Shown here in pieces: positions 29,772 through 41,900 of a stretch of 64,000 nucleotides of DNA (its first letter is position 1; each line of letters opens with the position of its first letter). The notes below the pieces were generated by a model that was given only the letters and a program-made list of their open reading frames with translations, was not told the DNA's origin and searched no databases. The translations under genes were made by a program, and so were the position numbers. The DNA comes from Micromussa lordhowensis (Eukaryota; Cnidaria; Anthozoa; Scleractinia; Lobophylliidae): positions 37,999,919 to 38,063,918 of the forward strand of contig OZ026600.1 in the NCBI GenBank assembly GCA_964020085.1. The letters are read 5' to 3'.

Positions 29772-30308
29772 TCATGATTGTTTTCTTCTGCAGTTCCAGG
29801 AGAGTTCCTGGCTTCCTGCAGTTGATGGTTGATCTAATTCCTGGCGCCCTCGAGCCCGCAGCGCTGAGGAGCTAGTGACAAAAACAGTCCTTTGTTGTTC
29901 TGCGTGGTAGCAATCCCTAACAATGAGTTCTGTGCAGATTTCAACGTGACGTGTTGTTCTCAGAGTTAGGTAGTTCTGGGATTGAAGACCATTGGAAGCT
30001 GGGTGGCATTCTGCATAGAAGTACTTGGACGGGAATATCTTGGACGGCGACTTCCTTGGCAAGGGGACACAGTTCGTGCGCAAGTAGGGAAGCTTGTTTC
30101 CCTATCGAGCAGTAACCAGCGACACATTGTCAACTGAGATTGACTCTTGTGGACACCTCAGAGTACATTTTGATTTGGGGCGGAAATTCCTGTCTCCTCT
30201 AGAAGGTGAAACTAGGTTTCGTTGCTTTTCCTGATTCGAATTTGGCCCAACAACAAGCAGACCTTCATTTCTTGTAAGTGGTATATCTTCTTGTCTATGA
30301 GGTGCCAT
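29772..30308 (-). pseudogene. Unrecognised ORF interrupted by one in-frame TAG
   Basis: From the ATG at 30308-30306 the frame runs 68 codons to a TAG (30104-30102), then stays open in the same frame for a further 109 codons to 29772. It could be a pseudogene with one stop, or two exons with an acceptor ending at that TAG. The second part holds spaced cysteines (NCVPLP, YFYAECHP, ICTELIVRDC), which hints at a secreted disulfide-rich fold, but I cannot name a family. No signal peptide is visible at the start. Uncertain. Confidence 0.35.
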
Positions 30309-30931
30309 TTGTCCTCTTTCGACTGATTGATTCGTTCGCTCGGCTGTTCTTCCATATCAACTAAGCAAGCCGTAATGAACCGGATAGGACAGGTGCATTA
30401 TATCATCATTCAAACGAAGCTCAAATCTCCTCTTGTCACTAGCCAATCATACTGTCAGGAAAGAGGCGGCATAAAAAATATTCACAAAAATACTTTATGA
30501 AACGCGAGGAGCCGACTTTTGTTTATTAAATCAGATAAAATGACTTCAAAGGTTCGGCGTTTTTTATCTGTCGGTGTTTCTTTGATTCATAATTAGGCCA
30601 CGGACGTGGCGTTCGGACGGAACAGAGCAAAAGCCACGCCTTAATTACCCTCTGTTAATTGCCCTCTTGTTTCTCCATACTCCTTACCTGATGTCGAGAG
30701 GTGTCTACGTTACATCATAAATATTCTTGTTCTTCGGCCATTTCAATTTCAAAAGGAAAAGAAAACAAACAGCGGTTACAAACATTACAAATAGACAACG
30801 CATGGTCTAACGCAGTGTACCAAGAATTATAACGCACGTGCACAGCCATTGTTCTGCTCATGAAACCCTTGGTTTGGTGACGTTGTCGTGTGGTTGCTGT
30901 TGTGGTTTTCTTAAACTCCCTAACTGATTTC
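30309..30931. other. Intergenic, no supported gene
   Basis: No coding or RNA feature is seen. Around 30590-30625 the sequence is locally GC-richer without a clear signal. Confidence 0.4.
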
Positions 30932-31199
30932 AGGTCCCGTTTACACGGGTCCGAACAAATTTTTGCACGGTCAAAAACGTACACAGTTCCACGTTGCGTT
31001 TACACGGGACAGGCGGAACTGGACGAATTTTTGAACGGCTAAGTGTGCAAGTTTTGGGCCTGCTTTTTTCAGGTCCCAAACTTGCACACTTAGCCGTTCA
31101 AAAATTCCTCCAGTTCCGCCGGTTCCGTATAAACACAACGTGGAACCGTGCCAGTGTTTGTTCGTGCAAAAACTTGTTCGGACCCGTGTAAACGGGGCC
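30932..31199. mobile_element. Near-perfect foldback MITE, about 268 bp
   Basis: Left GGTCCCGTTTACACGGGTCC pairs with right GGACCCGTGTAAACGGGGCC. The arms run almost to the centre: gttccacgttg with caacgtggaac, and tagccgttcaaaaatt with aatttttgaacggcta. Transcripts would form a long hairpin. Non-coding. Confidence 0.85.
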
Positions 31200-31862
31200 T
31201 TTTTGAGTTTTCATTAGTTTGTCGATTTTTATACGAAAGTGCGATGTTGTTGTAATTTGGCATGAATTCAAAAGCTCAGAAGTATTTTTCCAATAAAAAC
31301 TACAAAGAATTCCCATATTTACGTTTAAACTGATCTATATATAAACAAGAATGACGAGAAATGTAGAAACTCACGTTCAAGAATCGTTTTACAACCCATT
31401 ATTAGCTTTTATTTTTGCAATAACATAAACGGTTCTGTTTAACCACATCCAGTTCTTGCAGGTAAATATCGTGGAAAATACAAACTTAGATTGGTAACGT
31501 GAACATGGTATGGCCATAGTTAATGGCATGGTATTCAGGCCATTTGCCCCGAACATAGCCTGCAATACAGGCGTATTTTGGCGAGCGAAGGCGAGCGCTA
31601 TCTTGGATTAAAACTTGCAAGAGACGAGAAGGGGTCCTAGGGAGTAGGGGTGAGGCTAAAAAAGGAGCAAATCTACTCGATCACGAACTAATACCGATAA
31701 TTCGTGAACACACGGACAGGTTAGACAGGCTACCCCGAACAAAACTCAGTCAGTTTTTGTGGACCGTTTGTGACCATATTCGTCACGCAATGCCAACTGC
31801 GTGACCTGGTTACCCAGACCCCTTGACGAGTTTTTCGTGGCGTCTATCGTGGCTTGGCAACT
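31200..31862. promoter_or_regulatory. Upstream region of the RING/TPR gene
   Basis: No upstream coding exon is found. The 5' UTR and promoter presumably lie in the last few hundred bases before the ATG at 31863. I can point to no specific core promoter motif. Confidence 0.3.
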
Positions 31863-32921
31863 ATGGATAACGCTGACTTGGAAAAGCTCTCTATTTCTCC
31901 TGGAAAGCTAACGCCGAAATTCCATCCGAATACTACCGAATACTCAGTAACTCTTGGAAGTGATGTAAAACAGATTAAAATCGATCCGCTTACCAGCGAT
32001 TCAGGAGCTTCCTACTCCATTTCGGTAAGCAGACTCGTTTCGTATTCCCGCCAAATTTGTTCTCCTCAGTTCAGCTTTGCACTCAAAGGCATTTAGCTAT
32101 TTATTTTCTTCTTTATACAGGGTAGTGGTGGTGGAAAAACAGTAGCTCTGAAAGAGGGAGAAGTTACACCAGTAAAAATCGAAGTAACGGCAGAGGATGG
32201 AAGCACAATCAAGAATTATTTTATTAAAGTTACGAGGTTGTCTGCAAGCGATGCTTCTCTCACAGATCTCAAACTTTCTGTCCTTGGCAGCCTCTCTCCA
32301 GATTTCGCTTCAAACATCACCAGTTACTCTGCGTTCGTTCCATTCAGTTGCTCTTCCGTTGAGGTAACGCCCAGCGTGGCTGATAAAAAAACTGCAGTGA
32401 AAGTTAATGGTGGTGAATCGAAAGATCCCATCCCCTTGAACTATGGCGAAACAGTTATCCAAGTGGAGGTAACTTCTCCAGACTCAACAAACAAACGAAC
32501 ATACGTGTTAATAATCTCTAGATTGAAGCTTTTAAGACCGATAAAGTTTTCAGATGAAAAACAGCAATCGAAATTTGAATGCCCCGTGTGTCTGGGAGTT
32601 CTATATCGACCAAAATCGATCCAGGGCAGCCAGCCTAAACATGTGTTCTGCAAGGCGTGCATCGATGAGCTAACTCGGACCTCAAAACAGGATCCCTTGG
32701 ACGGCTTCCCGCTACCTGACGTGTGGCGTGTAGATGAGTACGACCTGGACAAGGAATTATCTTCCCAAGTTGTGTTCTGCGTTCATAAGCACTGGGGGTG
32801 TGAGGAGGAAATAAAGCTCTGTGACCTTGGTCCTCATATGAAGCAGTGTGAATTTAGACCCGTTGTAGTGGAGAAGTCTGCGGAGATTGTCCCGGCCAAG
32901 GATCTAGGGGAAAAATCAAAG
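31863..32921 (+). other. RING/TPR gene exons 1-2: beta-sandwich repeats and RING
   Basis: Exons are 31863-32024 and 32121-32921 (inferred donor). Each beta-sandwich repeat shows the family's L..L..S.G.L.P.F....T.Y pattern: LEKLSISPGKLTPKF with TTEYSV, then LTDLKLSVLGSLSPDF with ITSYSAF. The RING follows with FECPVC and HVFCKAC. An alternative weaker donor is CCC|GTTGTA at 32861/32862, also phase 0, so the exact end needs transcript data. Confidence 0.8.
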
Positions 32922-35900
32922 GTGAAGTTAAATAGAGTCAGAGACATTGCAAAGAGTAGAAATTTCTCATTGTCTCTTTTCACAGCTGCTGTTATTACAG
33001 TGGGGCTGAGTTGTTTGAAGTAAATGTCAATATTATTTACCCACGTGAAAAAACAGTCCCCTTCCTCTACCACCTCCCCCCATGGACAAATGCCTGCCAG
33101 TGTGGTGCGAATGTTCTTTTTACAATAACCGCAGAAATTCTTGGGATCATGTTTACTGTGGGTAGTCTCGATCGCTATCTCGGTTGATATATCAGTCGAG
33201 TGGGACTCGACCGATATATCGACCGACTCGGTCGAGAGTCGGTCGATAGTGGGTCGATATATCGCTCGAGATGTGCGTCGGCCGATATAGTTTTTAGTTC
33301 ACCAATACCCTGCTGATACCCCGCCGATACTTCACTGACACTTAACTGAGTATCAGTCAACTACTGATCGAATGAAAAGCTTCCGATATGTTGGTCAATA
33401 TATCGGTCAATAGTCAACTGATAGTCAATCATGTTACTGTTGCAAAGTTCATGGCCGTCAGCTCAGTGTGTGAACCCACGCACACACAAAAAACTTATCG
33501 GCTATATCAACCTACCACCCACCGACTATCGACCAGCTAGCGACTGAGTTCGAGTGACTCTCAACCGACTGTCGACCGAGAGATATCGGCAGACACATAC
33601 CTGATATTTGCGCGACAGTTCACCGATATGTCACCAACACTTGACCGATATCCAACCGACATTTTACCGATACTCAATCAGGATGCGTCTGCACAATATC
33701 AACCATTAGTCAGTCGCTATATCAACTGAACAACGACCGACTATCACCCAGCTATCGACCGACTCTCACTCGATATATCGGTCAAGTGTCGATCAACAAT
33801 CGACTGATATATCGACCGACATAGCGGTCGACATTACCTACAGTAAACATGATCCAATTCTCGCACACTCATTGGCTAATTTTCATTGTCAATAAGCGGA
33901 CAGACATATGAATTTATGACGTAAAGTGCAAGAGCAGACAATTTGCCAATTTGTTATTGTAAAAAGAAACAGACAGTTTTTCATGGGTCTGTCCTATTAT
34001 TGACAATGAATTTTGCCATGACATTGTCAAAGTAGTCTGCGGATCCACTCGGCTATTGCCTCGTGGATCCACGGCTACATGTACTTTGACAATGTTATGA
34101 CAAAATTCATGATCAATAACAGGACAGACGCATGAAAAACTGACGTCAATTTGTTAAGTTCATGGTAAAAAGTCTGCATCAATCTAGTGTGTAGCATCAG
34201 AAGCAAGAGAATTTCTACTCCTCCCTGAATGGAATGCTCCAGTCCATCAGAGGGTTACCCAAGCATTAAATTCACTGGTACCCATTCATACATCTTGGTG
34301 GACAGAGACAATGTGAGAGCAAAAACATTAATAAGTGTTTTGCCCAAGAACACTACACAATGAGCCCTGCCTACATGTAGAATGCTTAAGTGCTGGAGTC
34401 CACTGCATTAATCATTAGGCTGCCATGCCTCCGCAGTTCTGCTTCTGATCTGCAATCAGAAATAACCTTCCTAATGCTGGAAATTTGAACATTTTATGTA
34501 GCATTAATGAGAGTTTTGATATTTGGATCAAATGTAGAAATTGCCATACACTTCACAGTATTGTTATATATGTTGTACGTCAAAACGAAATTCAGGTTAA
34601 AATGAAATTCCTTTGTCTCTTAACCCTAATAATTATTATTCATGGATCATGAATAATTAGGATTAGAAGACAAAGGAAAGTGAGAATCAAACTAGGTTAA
34701 AATCATTTTAACCTGAATTTAATTTTGACCTACAACATATGTACATGTATCGTGACTTAGCTTGCTTAGTTAATAGCTTCTGTCACATTAACACAAACTT
34801 GTGTCAGTCGTGTAAAGAAAGACCCAATCCTCACCACCCACGGGTCTCTCTCTTCTTTTGGCATGTTGCCAATTAAGTTTTTTTGTTTGCCCAAGCAAGT
34901 CTCAATGGTAATTTAATTAATTGGGTAACATATAGAGCTTACATTTTGGTTAGCGACTGGCTACCTTGCACTGTCGGGAATGAAACAGTTTATTAACATT
35001 TCATTTTGTATGTTATATTAAAGGAGGCTTGTAAGGGATGCCCAGATTGTAATCGGCCAGTCCGAACTGCTGAGCTGGAGGAACACAAAACCTACATGTG
35101 CACAAGCAAACATCCCAACCCAGGAACAAAGCACAAGTCTGAAATCAGAGTTTGGGAGAAGAAACTTCAGCAGGAAACAAATGAAAAATCTGCTGACAAG
35201 TTAGTTAAGACAGCTGAGGAGCAAATTCAAGAATGCTTCAAGGTCTTGCCACAGCATGGTAAGTTCTTAGTTCCCTTGTAAGAGGTGTGAACATTTTTTT
35301 ATAAAATGCACATTGGTCTAAAGTTACATGTACATGTAGTACAATTCATGCACATTTTCACCAGTAAGGTAAAAGTCAAGTCTGCATGTGATCCAAGTGG
35401 CCCATCAGGCCATAGCTTATCCCGGTTTTTGTAGCATGAAGCAAGTCGGAGTACTTCTACTTCCCCCTGGATGGGATGCTAGTCCATTGCAGGGTTACCC
35501 CCAGCATTAAATTCACCAGTACCTATTTATATGCCTGGGTGGAGAGAGGCATAGTGTGTGAGAGTATAGTGTCTTGCCCAGGAACACAACACAATGTCCC
35601 CAACTCTGGACTCTGGATTGAGCAGTCCTGGTTTAAGCCTTGGTTTGACGTCAACATGTTGCGTTCATGAGGGAGACACTTAACTCTCACAGTACCTTAC
35701 CAAATGTGTACTGGCAAATTTATTCTGGGGGGTGAATAGCAACCTGTTTTCCATGAATGCCTTGTAAATTTGAGATTGAGTAAGTGCTTTAATTTTTTAA
35801 GTGAGTTAGCCTCTCTAAGGTTACAGCGTAGGCTGTTCCAGATGGTTGCACCACTGTAACTAATTTAACTGTTTTTGAGATGCTAGACTATAGACTATTA

Positions 35901-38900
35901 ACAGATTTTGTTATATAGCTGGCATTTTTCCGGCTACAGTACGCCCATTGACTAGTTCATGGTCACATGACATCTAACAATGAAATTGTTTACTGCCAAA
36001 TGCCATGAGTGGGCAACATTGCAAAAACTATGATGTACATCAAATGGGAAACAGTTCACTGTTACCCACAAAATGTTGACCTCAGTTGCATGTGATCAGA
36101 ACATGCAGTTGAAGGTGGCCTGTCTGAGTGATATTTTCGCTGGAATCTCAGTGTGTTTTTCCACTGGGTTTGACCCATGTGTTTTGCTTTATTAATATAT
36201 AACAAATCACTTAATGACTGGTCACGAGGGGAACAGTGAAGTTTGTTTCCCTCAAATCACAATGAGAGAATTCACTATTCCCTTTGGGCCCAGTTATTAA
36301 GTGTTAAAATAAATATGGACTTTATGTTACCTTTTATCTGTTACTCCAGAAATCACAGGACACAAATATAAATTTACATGTATCTGATTATAGAAAAAAC
36401 TGACAGTAATTTATATAAACTGCAATTTGTCAGGTAATGCAGGTCATTTTGATGGCGAGGTTTCACCACTGAGATACTTGGAGATGGCTGCTGAATGGTT
36501 TGCCACAGCAATCAAGTTGTCACCCAAAAAAGCTGATCTTCATTTTCAGCTGGGGCAGGTGTTGGAGGAACAGCATTATGTGCAGGATCTGTATGGGATC
36601 AAGCCTCCAGTAAGTTGGCTTGTTTTAGCCTGCATTTGATATCCTGCTGCCAAAAAGAAAGTAATCAGACATGTATAATCAGGGAGATGGATCTCAGGGC
36701 TGTCATTAATTCTTGATTTACCTGTAGCCTTGATCTTCACACCTGTAACAAACTTGTTACTTTATGAGTGAATTGTACAATTGTATAGCCAAATTCAACC
36801 ATAACAACAAGAGCTTATCAACTTGGATGCTCAGCCATAACAGGTGCTACAGGTCACAGCCCTTATTGATGCCCCTGGATCTACTGAAGTTCCATTTACA
36901 GTATGTAACAAATTAGTTTGCCAATCAGTTCTAAGTCAGAGTGATCTTACAGGTCTTTTTAACTATATTAAGGTAAAATTACATATAGGGCAGGGGGTAA
37001 ATTTGTTAACCTGATTTACACCAGATTCTCATAACTATAGTGAAAGTAACTTTACAGGCTCTGGGGTCAGTAAAGGAGAATTGAATTAGAGATTGGTTAT
37101 AGAGTGGTGTTTTCTTTTTTTACAGAAATCTTCTGACGATGATGATATGGATTTTAATATGAAATCCAAGGAAAGTTCCAAAGAAGATGACATTCAGGCC
37201 ATCTGTGAGCTGCGTGGTGCAGGACGGAATGCCCCTTTAGCCTTGCAGCTCAAGGCTATTGATGAAGAATATCATTATCTCTTGGACCAGGGGCTGTCTG
37301 ACAAGGCTGACTACGTTCAAAAGCTGTACGCATGGAAATCAAAGCAAGCTACACAGGTAATGAACTTGTAAGCTTCATTTCAACTTTCAGCTTTATTTGA
37401 ACAATATATTTTTTGTCTTTGTAAAATTTACTTGAAGTCAACATGTACACCAATTCAGTTGAACACACTGATACTTGTTACAAGCAACTGTCAGTAGAGT
37501 TCAAGTAGCTGAAGATCAAACTAAGTGATTGGACGGAACAGCAACCAACAGCAAAATAACTTTTGAATACTCTTATTTTGACAACATAAAAACGAGTTTA
37601 GGACTCGAATACAACTTGAATAGAACTTACACTATTCATGTCAAGTCAATGAATAATAATAATAATAATGCCAAATACAAAACTCTCATGAAATATTCAC
37701 AAAAATATTAGTCTTCAGTTCCAAAATGTAAACAATGACTGATTGTCTTCAGGTCAAGTGTTTATTCTTAAACAATGTCTTCCGAACACTAAGGAAGAGA
37801 CAAAGTTGTTATTTGCTGTGAATGCCTTATTATCTACAGAACAAAACTGCCCAGCTGGCAACTAATGAAGAAGAGCCACTTGGTAAAGCATATCTCAAGT
37901 ACTTAGATGCCCTGGCTAATGGTAACGACAACCAGGTGTACAACTTGCATGTTGGTAGAATGCTTCTCCTGCAAAGCAAACCAGAAGAAGCTGTGAAGCA
38001 TCTGCAAGTAGCTGTGGGATTAAAGCCTACTAACACTGATGCAAGGTCAGTATGTTAGGTATCATTCTGTAATGTAGCTGTAAGCTCTAGATTGAAAGAA
38101 CCTAGAGCCTGATGGCTAGTGCACTCAGGACTCTGGATTGAGCAGTCTTGGCTTGAAGCCTACCCAGGGTCATTGTGTGGTGTTCTTGGGCAAGACACTT
38201 TATTCTGACTCACAGTGCCTCTTTCTGCCAATGAGTATAAATTAATGGATAACTGCAAATATTTTTGGGGAACCTGAAAGAATGTTGGCGAATGAAGTGT
38301 GATGGATGAGCATCCCATCTAGGGGAAGTGGCAATACTCCTAAGCACTTCATGCTACAAAAAGAAAACAGAGTTACGCACTGCCAGCTATATCAACCAGT
38401 TGGGCCTCAGAGGCTATACTTTTCTTGCTCTACATGAATAGCCATTTAGTGGAGGGTGTGTCATGTGATGTCTTGAGGGGGATTATGGCCATTGGTAGAA
38501 CTTGCATTATGTCATGTCTGATGAAAAAATTTATTGGAACTCAGATCACCATTTGCAAACCCTAGTAGTCTATTAGTTGAAAGGTGGATCATTAGGCCAG
38601 TGCTTAACCCGATCCCCTGGTAAGAGATGTGAATATTTTTTTATAAAAATCACATTGGTCTAAAGTTAGTACAATTCATGCACATTTTCACTAGTAAGGT
38701 AAAAGTCAAGTCTGCATATGATCCAAGTGGCCCATCAGGCCAGTGCTTATCCCAGTTTCAGTGAAATGAAGCAGCTAGGAGTATTTCTGCTCCCCCCTGG
38801 ATGGGATGCTAGTCCACCGCAGGATTACCCCCAGCATTAAGTTTGCTGGTACCTATTTAAACACCTGGGTGGAGAGAGACATTGTGAGAGTAAAGTGTCT

Positions 38901-41900
38901 TGCCCAAGAACATAACACAATCTTCCTGGCCAGGGCTCGAATTGGGATAACAACAACAACAACAACAACAACAGCAAAAACTTTTATTTCACCCTGGACA
39001 TGAGTGCACTAACCATGAGGCCACTGCACCTCAACAGTGATCCTAATGACTAACATGACCCTAGCAGAAATCTAACCTAATTTTTAGCAGGGATCACTGG
39101 TGTACAGTGCATGTTTTAGGACTATTTAATGCGGTGTTATTCTTTTTTTGTTGGTCTTGGTAGGTTTTACCTTGGGCTGGCTCTATGCCAACAAAACAAT
39201 GGACCTGGAAAAAGAAAACAAGAAGCTGTGAAATACTTGTCTGAAGGAATAGAACATCTGTTGAACCAAATGAATACTGAGTCAAATGAACCAATCAAGG
39301 ATCTGGAAAAATGGCCACAACAAACATCTCTCTCTTCCAACAACTTGTTGAGATGCGACAATGTACAGTGGCTGCAAGGATGTGTTCTTCTTGGCAGCTT
39401 GTGTAAGAAAATGCCAACACTATCACCAGGAGTAATGTCTGCAGATAATGCATTGCATCTGAGTGCTATGTTGTCCTCTCACATCTTGTCACATCTTGTT
39501 GGCAGAGGTGATACATACCACCAAGTTGAGTGGGTTTTGTTTGAGAGCCATTTCACACTCCTTCAAATGATGCTGGCAGGGACAAAGGACAAAGGAGATG
39601 GAAAAAATGACGAGATTTCTCGCTTCTGTGAAAATTTATCTGGTTTGCTAAACTGCTCAAACATTCCACCTGGAAAGCAAATTCTTGACCTGCAAGAAAA
39701 GGTACAGTACCGCTCAGAACTAAAGGAACCAAAATTTGCATTAATAACGCGTTAACAACGCGATGGGTTAAACGCGCGCACGCGTTTTGCTGCGTTAGAC
39801 TGCGTAAGAATGTAAGAGCCCTGTTGTGCAGGGGTTTCATTACCATTTTCAGCAGGAATGCAACTGGTTTTCACAGGAGTGCAAAACTATTTGAACTGAA
39901 CTTCTGATATAAGGAAAACTTTCCTCTAGATGTTCAAACCACTGGTGGGCAAAATCGTCCTCACAATGCCCGGTGTTCGGCCCTTAATAAAACCCTGGAT
40001 AGTGATTGAAATTGATTGTCACTCAGCAACTAAAAAAACTGGGAAGAGGATTGATTTAAAATTCATTTACCCGCGTGAGCCACATAATCAGCATGGAACG
40101 TTTTAGCTGGAATCTTGTGAATTTTTCTCACAAGAGAAGAATTTAGCAAGAAGGAGCTATTTTTAATCATAAGCTATGTACTGCCAAGAGCCACTTGCTC
40201 CTCCTACTGTAATATTGTGGGTAATGTTTCTTCTCTGTATTCACAGACCTGTCAACAGGCTGTCCTACTTCAGCCTTGTAACAGTCGAGCTCTCTATCGG
40301 CTGGGTGATGCTCAACTAAGTTGCCATGATAATGACGACCTTTCTTCACCTACTGCCAAGAGGATTCTTCAAGAGGCTGAACTGAGTTATCGAGTGAGCA
40401 TTGAGCAAGAAGGTTGTCCGTCAGTAGGTGGGGAGGCCCCAGCAAAGGTCAAGGAACAACAGTGGTTTAAAGAGCAGGCAGTTAAGAATGAGGCTGAAAA
40501 GAAAGCTGTTGCAGGAGGAACCACTTTAAAGACAGTTGCCTCCTCAGCTGGTAAGATCGCACCCTCCCCAGCTGGACGGGGTGGAACCCAAGTAGGAAGG
40601 GGCTCATCCACTACTGGTAAGTCAGCTTGTAGGTACATACTGTATCTTTCTCAATATATCACTACTGAGGGAAACTTAATATGGGTATGAATACAATATG
40701 CCCTGCAGAGTGGAAAAATGCTGCCTTGTGTTGACAGTACTTAGTATACATACGTAGTAATCAGTTACAGACAGGAAAACTGTACATTATCTTTGTGTGA
40801 AATATTTTGAGCAGGAACGTTCTAAGAACAATGAACAATAGCATTTGCATTGGATATTAGAGTCAGGAATTCAGTTTGATTCCAATTCATTCAGATGCAT
40901 GCATGTGCATTTAACTGTAGCCTGTGGTTGAGGTTAAATTGAATTGTCCTGTTATGTACGTATTTATACAATTAAGAGAAATGAAATTTTGCAATCACTT
41001 TTACGGATTAAAAGGTTGAGGTTTAAAAGGTTGTTAAAGTTAAAGTAGTACGCATATTAATTTTCAGCGCGAGGTGGAGCAGCCATGAGAGGTAGAGGCA
41101 GCGCTGCACCCAGCCGAGGCGGGGGCACAACTCCAGCAAAGCCAGCTGGTGGGACTCGGGGCAAGACATCCCCAACAAAGCCTGCAGGGACACCGGGGAG
41201 GAGTGCGTCGAGAGGAGGAAACACTTCAACAACAAACAGAACACCAGGTATTTTAAGTAGTGATGTGCAGCATATCGTTGCCAGTATTTAGCATGTTACC
41301 TTTCAGGTGCACAATAGAACGACGACGTATACGTATACTTGTGTTTTGTTGTTCTCTTGTCATAGTTTCATCATCAAAGCCATCAACTCACAAATCAGGA
41401 GCATGCTCTCCTACAAAGCAGCCAACTTCCACTAAACCATCGTCACAAGCGAAAACTAATGCAAAATCTGCAGCAGCAACTCCAGCTCCAGTCAAACCTG
41501 CAGAGCCCAGCCCTCAAACTGATCACAAGCCGAGTGGACCGCCCAACAAACCTACTTACCATCCTCGTCTGGGTTTAGCACGTGTATTGATGCGTAAAGG
41601 CGGCGATGACATCAACGAAGCTCACAAGTTATACGAAGAAGTTATCTCAATGGCTCCATCTGTCCACGATGCCTACATCGAATTGGCGGACTCACTGATT
41701 AAGTCAGACCCAATGAAAGCTGTTGACACGTACAGCAAGTACCCATTCCAGGAACCGCTGACGTTTGATGACGCATACATCCACGGGGAGATGGTTCGTT
41801 TGCTGATGAAGAATGAAAAGTATGACGATCCCAGATTGGGTGCCAGTATGATTTCTCTTGGGAAGGTGATGGGACTAAGTGTGCTAGAGAAGTACGTTGA

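Larger units (their letters stand above)
35024..39701 (+). other. RING/TPR gene exons 3-7: zinc-finger end and first TPR block
   Basis: Exons: 35024-35258, 36434-36609, 37126-37356, 37840-38045 and 39164-39701. Exon 3 completes the zinc finger (CKGCPDCNRPV, HKTYMC) and adds a charged helix. Exons 4 and 6 carry TPR-like motifs (AAEWFATAIKLSPKKADLHF; PEEAVKHLQVAVGLKPTNTD). Exon 5 has an acidic DDDD patch. Exon 7 is mostly helical without a clear repeat. Intron 2 (about 2.1 kb) is packed with foldback DNA. Confidence 0.85.

Noticed and set aside
35476..35670. 64-codon frame after RING/TPR exon 3
   Set aside because: It lies entirely in a SINE. A related frame occurs in the copy at 38806-39003.
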